Below the pieces are notes generated by a model. It saw only the letters and a program-made list of their open reading frames with translations. It did not search any database and was not told the origin of the DNA. A stretch of DNA of 64,000 nucleotides from Styela clava (Eukaryota > Chordata > Ascidiacea > Stolidobranchia > Styelidae), in the NCBI RefSeq assembly GCF_964204865.1, contig NC_135263.1, positions 994,501 to 1,058,500 of the forward strand, read 5' to 3'. Below are positions 57,026 through 64,000 of this stretch, one piece after another; position 1 is the first letter of the stretch, and every line of letters begins with the position of its first letter. Both the position numbers and the translations under genes were made by a program.

Positions 57026-60000
57026 GTAAGTTGTGTATATTCATGTTTATGTGATATCTCAGCCATAAACTGTTTGAGTTAACTCTCTCTCACAGTTAGT
57101 ACTGTTACCCTTGTTAATGTATTTTAATCGTTGGTATTATCACACTTCAGAATGCTGAGACAGCGTCTGGTAAAGTGGAAATGAGAGAAGTTGATCCATT
57201 ATCCCTGCAACAATGTATAGAATATATTTACACTGGTGAATTGTCTACTACTGATGAAAATGCTGAATCTTTGATGTACGTGGCTGAATTACTACAGTTG
57301 AAAGGTGATGATATAAAAATAGATCTCTCTTTTAGATTGCACCGAGGTTTACTCAATCCTCTTTGATTCAAATTAACTAGACAAAATCTCTACAAATGAG
57401 CTATTCGGTTTGCAAGGGCCTGCATTTCTACAGTTATCCCGGCCAGTTTCTTACTGAATAGAAAACCTGTTGGTTTCTGATTTTATTAATCTTGTTAATT
57501 AAGGACGCATTGCTCAAAAGTTATGTTTTCTCAAAAATATCTTCCAAATGACAAGTTTTTGTCTGGGGGGCGGAAATTTTGTTAGGAACGAATCAAAATG
57601 AATGTTTTTTTATTCATAAATAAATGTATAAATACACACAAAACGCCATGTTTGTTTTGTAACAGATGTCTGTGAAGGCAACGTTGATTCACTTGGAAAA
57701 AATCTTGAATCATCTGCAGAATCATTCTTTGTGACAAAAAGAATCGCGAACATGTACAATTGTGAAGGATTAATGGGAAAATGCGAGAAGTTCATGCTGG
57801 ATAAATTTGAAGAAATTACTGTTCTTGATGAGTTCAAGGAAATGAAGGAAAAGGATTTTGTCAGATTGATCAAATCACATGAAAACAAGGTATTCGTAGT
57901 GTTTTGTTAGGTTTGTTTCACTCCTTCGTTCCGAACAAGACTTTAGTAGTCACTCATACAACGGATCAAGGTTTTAGGTTTATGCCGGTCAAAGTTAATT
58001 TCTCATGGTACAAGTTGCTCAGTTCATTGGGGTAAGGCTTTAAGTTCAGGCTGCCCGAAATAAACTCTCCATGGAACAGCCGTGAAGTAGTCATTCAATC
58101 GTAAGGAACCACCTGGCTTGAAAGGGCGCACTGTTTTACTGTATTTTTTTAACCTACCTTATTTCTCACTTACGTAAGATAACAGGATTGGACTGAACAA
58201 ATATGTCCTCACTCTTAAATGTCTGGTTTAGCCCGCTAACCACTTGCTTTTATTCAATTATTATTTAATCATCTTAGTTTAGAGCGTTTTTCTATAAATG
58301 TATGTATACAACTGAGTATTCTATATTGAATATTTGCATGTTCTGTACACCTATTGAAATATTACCTTTTATTCACATATTCTTTCCAGGCGCCAGAGAG
58401 TGTTAAGCTAAAGGCGTTGATATCTTGGATAAAACATGAGCAAAGAAATCGCACAGAACTTCTGAAGAAATTGAACAACTACATTGATTTGCATAACGTA
58501 CCAGTGACTTATAGAAGATTGCTTGTTGAAAACGAGGTCGGTTATTTTGAATTGATGATAATGAGCCATTCATTTTTGCAACATGCTAATGGTTTTGAAT
58601 ATGTAATTCGGATTTTTACTGACTAATGAACATGGCTGTGGGATCGAAGTTTGCAATATTGCACCCGGTATTTTCAAACTCGGAGCTGAGTCAACTTTCA
58701 ATTTCATTGGAGTCGGAATTTCAGCCAAAAGGCTCTTGTGTGCCAACGATTTGTGGTCTAAATGTGGTTTTCTCGAGGTTCGGAGCTTAAGGCTACAAAT
58801 TTCTTTGAATCCGTAGGTCTGAGTAATTTTTTGTTCAGACTCCGCATTCCTGCTATTCCCGTAAGATCAATTTCCTTTTCTTTCATCATTCTACGTTCTT
58901 TGAAATAACATACCGCACATTGGTTGTTTCAGCCTATGGTAAAGTCATGTTCTGAATGCTATCAAGCCCTCTGCATCTCTGTGATGGATAGCTTAAACGT
59001 TGGTACTTCAGATGCTAAGAATATAAAACAAGAAGGAAGGGAAGCAAGTAAGTTGAATTAAGATGAAGAGATATAGAACAGTGCTCTTGAACCGGGTATA
59101 CTGTATACCTAAGTGCATTCCGGACCATAAGTTGGGTATACAACTGATAACGGGTATACGAAGGGTGTACAGCCTAATTCAACTATAATATAATAACTCT
59201 AATATAATAAATTATAAAATATTCAAGCGGAGACAACAATGCGAATGCGGCGCACATGAAATATAAACGACGTGAGCACATTGTTACATCACAAACTATA
59301 TAGATAATGCGGTCACTTGTCCGGGTGGGTGATTTCGGCTGCCATGCACTTCGTTTGATTGAAGTTGAACATCATTCCCGTTGACGCTGAGGCCGCCAGT
59401 CAAATTTATCTCTTGCGGACACTACTAGCCTATTAGATTCCATGATGATATTGCAGTACAATATGTGCTAAAAATTTAATGTTTATTTGGGGCTCCAATA
59501 AACATTGATATTTGTAAGGTATATAAAGTTCTTGAAAAATTGTAAAAGGTATACAACGATAAAAAAGAGGTCGAAGAACACTGATATATAATACCATTAA
59601 ACATCTTAAAAATTGAGAAACTCACGCAATTGTGGATTGGTTCTAACTCGAACGATTCTATAATTTGTTGTCTTTGCTTTTCCTTTCTGATACAAGGTTT
59701 ATTTCTTACAGTTGCAGTGTTCGATAAAAACTCAATGAGTCTTCAATGCTTCGACCCTCTGAATAATACTTTGACAAAAATGCAGGTTGGTGCGTTATAT
59801 AAGCACTGCACCTATTTATTGTTGGCTCACTGTGCTGGTTCGCCCGAAAATTTTCTTGGGCGCTTGTTAATTCCTCTAAAACTTAAATTTTATTATTTCT
59901 TTTATATTTTTTGCATTGAAGTTTTACTCAATAGCAATTGTATACATGTGGAGTATCACAGTGTGAATACTTGCTCAAAAATACTATCTCAAAAACTCGT

Positions 60001-63000
60001 TGATGGCAAACCGGCGCAGCTTTCTCAACTTGATGAGTTTTGTTGTGTAATGATGATAGTAATATACAGTAATATTACGGCCATAAAAGCACTGCTTGTC
60101 GTTTAGTATGTGAGCATATTCTTTGGTCGCTAGACTTAAGAACAAAATTTATTTATTTTTTAAAATTTGGATCGCTTGGGAAAAGGTTGGGAACCACTGC
60201 CAAAGCTTCGATGTGGTTTCACGACGTGGATGTGGTAGTTATTATATTGTTCCCACTCCTGTGAAAGTGCAATGTAGTTGGTCAGCCATTTCCATGGTCA
60301 TGGCTGATTTTCCTATTGTATTTTCGCTCCCTGGATGAACATAAAAACAGTATGTATCCTTCTGTGGACGATGTGAATGCACTTTTACACTGGTAACATA
60401 AAAACCCGTAAGAATTAATACTAATGAAAAAAGAGAGTGGGCAATAATATAGTTAAGCAATATGAGGATGCCAGCAGCCGAAACAATCGTGATGACAAAA
60501 ACCGTCAGTGATTATAATGAAATTACCCAGTAGAAAATCGCTTTGTTACCAACTTGTCAATATTTCAATTAATTTCCAAAAGGATTGAAAATATCAACCT
60601 CCGACGTTATGTTGTTGTGTATCGAAAATATTTGGTATTTGACTATTCGGTATTCTATTGTGTCCTAATCAGCTATTAATTTAATTTGCAAAAGATCATT
60701 AACATATACACAAGCCAGGCTTCATAATACCTTTTTTGAGTAGACCTCGTATCATTGAGGCATTCCCAGCAAACAACCGGCACCTTCATTTGAGAAACAA
60801 ATTTGGTCATTTTATTCTTGTTTATCGCTATTTTGCAGAACATGCCTGGATTAGTAGCTGGCTTTTCTGCTGTGCCTGTCGATGACTACATTTATGTTCT
60901 CGTGCATGATCAATCTGTTCATCGGCTAAAATATCAATATCAAGCTATTTGGGAGAGAATGAATGATATGATGTATGACCACGGGTTTTGTCCTCGCGTT
61001 GCTGTTTTGTCTGGTAAGAATTTGATTCAAAGACCACTTAGTACTGTTCTGTTTAAAATTTAATGAATTTTTTTTTTTTTAAGAATAAGAAGTTGGTATC
61101 TAAATTAAGTTCAGCTGTAATTTTATTTTGTAATATTTTAGCTGTAATTGATATTTTATTGTAACTATATCATTTTAGTGCCGATGATTACAGTGACCCA
61201 AAATTCTGCTCGCAAAATACTGATATTTTTTATGCCTGTTCGGCGCCAAGTGTTAATTTTGTTCTTCGGGTTTTTATTCAAAACGAGCGTTTTCTCTCGC
61301 TTCAAAATCTTCATTTTACATCCATTAAAATAATTTTCGCGACCCGCGATTTCATTCGAAAAAAATGATGTAAACCAAAAGTCGGTATGAAATGTTATAA
61401 AATTATTTGCGCATAATTTGAATACTTTCATGATGCGCGATCTCCGAAAATACAAAGTTATTTCGCAAAACAAGGCACTTCGTTACATTTGTTTTTGGGA
61501 TCCAAGCGGACGATCCTATCTTCCTAGAATCTATATCGACACACGTTTGGTCGAGTGTCTGTGGTTTTTTAGTCGACGATATAATCATGTGATAGAAGAA
61601 GACTCTTTAGAAGTATAAAATCATGGTTACAGCAACTGTATTTTACGAGTCTTGATAACACACAATAAACACGCTGTGCCATACTTAAATATAAATTATA
61701 GTAGTTAAATTTAATAATAATGATTGAGCCTTACAAAGTGCATTACCCGCTGACCCCCGAACAGGTATATTTTTAGTGCTTCCGGCACTGTCAGGTTAAC
61801 AATTATTTAATGTTGTTCCATACCTATTTTTTTGTATTTCATCTATTTACTATTATTAAGTGTATAAGGCAAGACCTAATTCAGCATATCAGTATTCATG
61901 GATCACATGAATTTTGAACAGTTCAAAGCAAAAAAAAATATTTTCTAAATTCTCAAATTTCATTGTTTAGAAAGGATGCTTGTTCGATGTCAAATCAAAT
62001 TCAATGTTCGGGACATTTCGAAGTTTGCTTAAATTTTTAATTCAGCAATGTAGTGGGGAATTTCCACTATTCAATTAACTGTAAAAATACTTTGCTTATT
62101 TCTAGAAGGGACTTTAGTTTATGATAGATTACACTAATACTCCTGTTTTAAGATTAGTAGTTTCGTGTTTGTATATATCTCATGGAGAATTATTTTGTAA
62201 GTTATGTCATCCAGTGCTATTTTGTTATCTAGTAATATTACATGATTTATATTGGAATAAATACCATAAGAACTGTTTGCTTTCTGCCATTGGTCTGAAA
62301 TATATATTGTTTACAGGAAACATCTATGTTGTTGGTGCTCTCAATAGTTTCGCAAAATCAGTTGAAAAGTTCGATCCATCAAGCAACAAATGGGAAAAAG
62401 TAAAAAACAAAAATCTCAACAATACTAATTCAACAGCACTGGGTGCTCGAGGTTAGAAAGAGTTTTCTAATAAATAAACTTCATTTAAGTAGAACTCACT
62501 TGATCAAAACAGGAAGGTGCACAAGCGGGTGATAAATGGAATGGTTTAAACTAGAGGTACTAGACTCAGGGGTTCTCAACCTTTTTTCTGTCAAGTACCC
62601 CCCGAGTCACGAAGCAAGCAACGCGAACCCCCGTAATCAGGCAACGAACAAAGTTGTGATAAATTCAATAACAATTTGTTGCAACGACAATTTATTAACC
62701 ATATGCAACTAAATTAAATCTCTTCGTTGATAATATTGCCCTTGTTGTCTGCCTAACTAATGAATTCTGAAAATCGTTCCAAGTTTTAAAAGGCAAAATC
62801 ACTTTCTCTAATGCTCGTTGCACGCTGTCTTAGAGATTTCAGTTTGCCTGCAAAGCCGTGAATTCCACATTGTTGCGTCACAATCACAATAACGCAAGAT
62901 CAATGAAAATCTACGTTTCAATTGACATGCTTTTCCCTCTGGTAGTAATAAAGGATAATAAAAACAACAACACACAAAAACTAGGCTGCCTTCCAAGTGC

Positions 63001-64000
63001 CCCCGGAAATCTTCTCGAGAACCCCAGGTTGAGAACCTCTGTACTAGAGGTATACAACATTTTTTTATCGAAGGGCCATATAACCAACTTCACACAAACT
63101 TGTAAGCGAGTAATAAATGGAATCTAAACCAAGGGTAATATACTCAAAGACCACCAGATATTGGCAGCAACAGATATTGACTTGATAAGTTGTTCAAATA
63201 TTTATTAAATATTAGAATGCAGCAAACACTTGAAAATAATAATCCTTGTATAATTCCAGGTTGTATATACAGCATTGGTGGAGTAGTATCACGTCGTTCG
63301 ACCAACCGAGTAGAAAGATTTGACCCAACATCATCAACTTGGTCATTTGTTGCATCCATGAATGAAGCAAAGTACTATGCCGCAGCAGTTGAAAATGATG
63401 AGAAAATATATGTTCTAGGTATGTGCTTGTTGATAAAAATGAGGACTCAAGAGTGACATAGCTCAATTTTTTGCTAAAGATATGTTTTAAGTAATATAGT
63501 TTTAATCATTTTTACACAAAATTACAATTATCCAAAATATTTCAATGATTTCTTGATATCAAATGCAATGTCAACATATTTAAGCTTTTCACCCGATTGT
63601 TATTGACTATCAATATTCCATTCATGCTTTCCTGTAGGAATACGGAATTGTATTTTTATGCAAGGAATCATGATTGTACACCTATATGTTCACACAATTG
63701 CAAAGGTCACTAGAATTACTGTGCAAGTTTGTAAAAATACATTTGCGCCCTTCTAACTAGAAATTGCTGTAAAGACGTATGTGATATTCAGAGATACCAG
63801 ATAGAGTTTCAAAATTCTCGGTCTGGGGGTTTGTATTTTACGCAATAAATGTATTGCCTTGTATTTGATACCTGCCATGTTAGTCCACCATCCCTTTTTT
63901 AGTCATTTATTTCCTTATGGTTTACTTGAGTGAAGTTATAAATTAATTCACAAATATTGTTTTGTGTCGTTAGGCAAAATTGCAAGCAGATTCCAACAAA
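56902..64000 (+). CDS. Kelch-like gene (BTB-BACK-kelch), partial, 10 exons seen
   Basis: Ten exons with AG/GT borders and consistent phases encode, in order, a BTB domain (CDFMIIAGSEEIPVHKNIIS, then QQCIEYIYTGEL), a BACK domain (ESFFVTKRIANMYNCEGLMG onward), and at least four kelch-type blades (FDPLNNTLTKM; NIYVVGALNSF with FDPSSNKWEKV; CIYSIGGVVSRRSTNRVERF with FDPTSSTW; IYVLGGKI). This is the KLHL layout. Most such proteins are substrate adaptors of cullin-3 ubiquitin ligases, with BTB-BACK binding cullin-3 and the propeller binding the target. The start exon is not identified and the gene runs past the right edge. The gene is on the plus strand and its introns host several MITEs. I cannot say which KLHL it is. 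One kelch blade (exon 7) lacks the usual paired glycines. Confidence 0.9.
57151..57304 (+). CDS. Kelch gene exon B: BTB domain, second half
   Basis: Follows CACACTTCAG. Encodes VEMREVDPLSLQQCIEYIYT and ESLMYVAELLQLK. The donor is GGTGATG, giving phase 1; reading on would add residues that do not fit the family. Confidence 0.88.
57666..57889 (+). CDS. Kelch gene exon C: BTB/BACK junction
   Basis: Follows TTTTGTAACAG and ends before GTATTC. It completes the split codon as Asp and encodes the start of BACK, with ANMYNCEGLMGKCEKFML. Confidence 0.9.
58390..58536 (+). CDS. Kelch gene exon D: BACK domain
   Basis: Follows TCTTTCCAG. Encodes APESVKLKALISWIKHEQRN and LLVENE. The donor GTCGGT is weak but keeps the frame (147 nt). 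Confidence 0.85.
58933..59047 (+). CDS. Kelch gene exon E: end of BACK / linker
   Basis: Follows GTTGTTTCAG and ends before GTAAGT, phase 1. Encodes PMVKSCSECYQALCISVMDS and a charged linker. Confidence 0.85.
59079..59583. mobile_element. hAT MITE in the kelch gene intron (505 bp)
   Basis: Begins CAGTGCTCTTGAACC and ends GGTCGAAGAACACTG. Flanking 8-mers ATATAGAA (59071-59078) and ATATATAA (59584-59591) match at 7 of 8. GGTATAC motifs are repeated inside. It starts only 31 bp after the exon E donor. Confidence 0.82.
59712..59785 (+). CDS. Kelch gene exon F: first kelch strand
   Basis: Follows TTTCTTACAG and ends before GTTGGT, 74 nt. Encodes AVFDKNSMSLQCFDPLNNTL and TKMQ, with the FDPxxN motif of a kelch blade. 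Confidence 0.85.
60139..60198. mobile_element. hAT end remnant
   Basis: AAAAGGTTGGGAACCACTG resembles the terminal sequence of the GGGTCGCGACC hAT family. Only this end is recognisable. Confidence 0.5.
60839..61013 (+). CDS. Kelch gene exon G: kelch blade
   Basis: Follows CTATTTTGCAG and ends before GTAAGA, phase 1. Encodes GLVAGFSAVPVDDYIYVLVH, a blade with Tyr and Trp positions kept (YQAIWERM) and ending CPRVAVLSG. The usual GG pair is replaced by LVH. Confidence 0.88.
61440..61580 (-). repeat. Fragment of the TAGGAATGGGCAAT element
   Basis: The reverse complement matches the interior of the TIR element around 46500-46640 and its duplicate (CAGACACTCGATCAAACGTG type block and CGATATAACTTTGTATTTCG type block). 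It lies in the kelch gene intron. Confidence 0.65.
62317..62451 (+). CDS. Kelch gene exon H: kelch blade
   Basis: Follows TTGTTTACAG and ends before GTTAGA, phase 1 at both ends. Encodes NIYVVGALNSFAKSVEKFDP and SSNKWEKV. Confidence 0.92.
62566..63041. mobile_element. hAT MITE in the kelch gene intron (476 bp)
   Basis: Begins TCAGGGGTTCTCAACC and ends GGTTGAGAACCTCTG. Flanks are TACTAGAC (62558-62565) and TACTAGAG (63042-63049). CCCCCGAGTCACG and CCCCCGGAAATC subterminal motifs lie near the ends. Confidence 0.83.
63260..63418 (+). CDS. Kelch gene exon I: canonical kelch blade
   Basis: Follows TAATTCCAG and ends before GTATGT, phase 1. Encodes CIYSIGGVVSRRSTNRVERF, FDPTSSTWSFVASM and YAAAVENDEKIYVLG. 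It has the GG pair and the Tyr/Trp spacing of the family. Confidence 0.94.
63974..64000 (+). CDS. Kelch gene exon J: start of next blade, cut by window edge
   Basis: Follows GTGTCGTTAG. Completes the split glycine and encodes KIASRFQQ, continuing past the window. Confidence 0.7.

Overview
This window is animal nuclear DNA. Two conserved animal genes are present (a TMEM220-type membrane protein and a multi-exon BTB-BACK-kelch gene), together with a 5S rRNA cluster, two large satellite blocks and many nested transposons. Several dispersed repeats look to me like those of ascidian tunicates: a tRNA-derived SINE with a characteristic tail, and a foldback element core with a TTAGGG-like run. I cannot prove the species from the sequence alone. 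Gene density is low and most of the window is repeat-derived.

Layout. 0-2.4 kb holds small transposons, a 123-bp tandem repeat carrying TGACGTCA palindromes, and a TTCAGT-rich minisatellite. 2.4-11.06 kb is a 5S rRNA array of 45 units, all transcribed leftwards. 26 are near full length, 17 share one 10-nt internal deletion, one has a 19-nt deletion and one is cut off. The right end of the array abuts a decayed LINE reverse transcriptase (11.06-12.43 kb). 13.8-16.35 kb carries the ruins of a THAP-type PIF/Harbinger transposon. 18.0-19.8 kb and 26.35-32.25 kb are blocks of the same 196-bp satellite in opposite orientations. They flank about 6.6 kb that includes a 3.1-kb hAT transposon with a perfect 8-bp target duplication and a second element nested inside it. 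31.9-37.7 kb is a 2.57-kb segment present twice, apparently without differences, plus a 286-bp third piece; each full copy carries a 5'-truncated LINE with a 16-bp target duplication. 37.7-41.3 kb holds a foldback transposon inserted at the edge of a 2.7-kb imperfect palindrome.

42.5-53 kb is a tandem duplication whose first copy carries the intact TMEM220 gene. The duplication joint falls inside codon 4 of the second gene and fuses it to the end of a transposon. The joint creates an ATG exactly in frame, so the second copy remains an open reading frame with transposon DNA upstream. 53.7-55.5 kb is another hAT element with a perfect 8-bp target duplication. 56.9-64 kb contains ten phase-consistent exons of the kelch-like gene on the plus strand, running off the right edge, with hAT MITEs in its introns.

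The genes do not form a pathway. The main interest is in repeat dynamics: homogenisation and decay in the 5S array, the mirrored satellite blocks, the recent segmental duplications, and the repaired start codon of the duplicated TMEM220.
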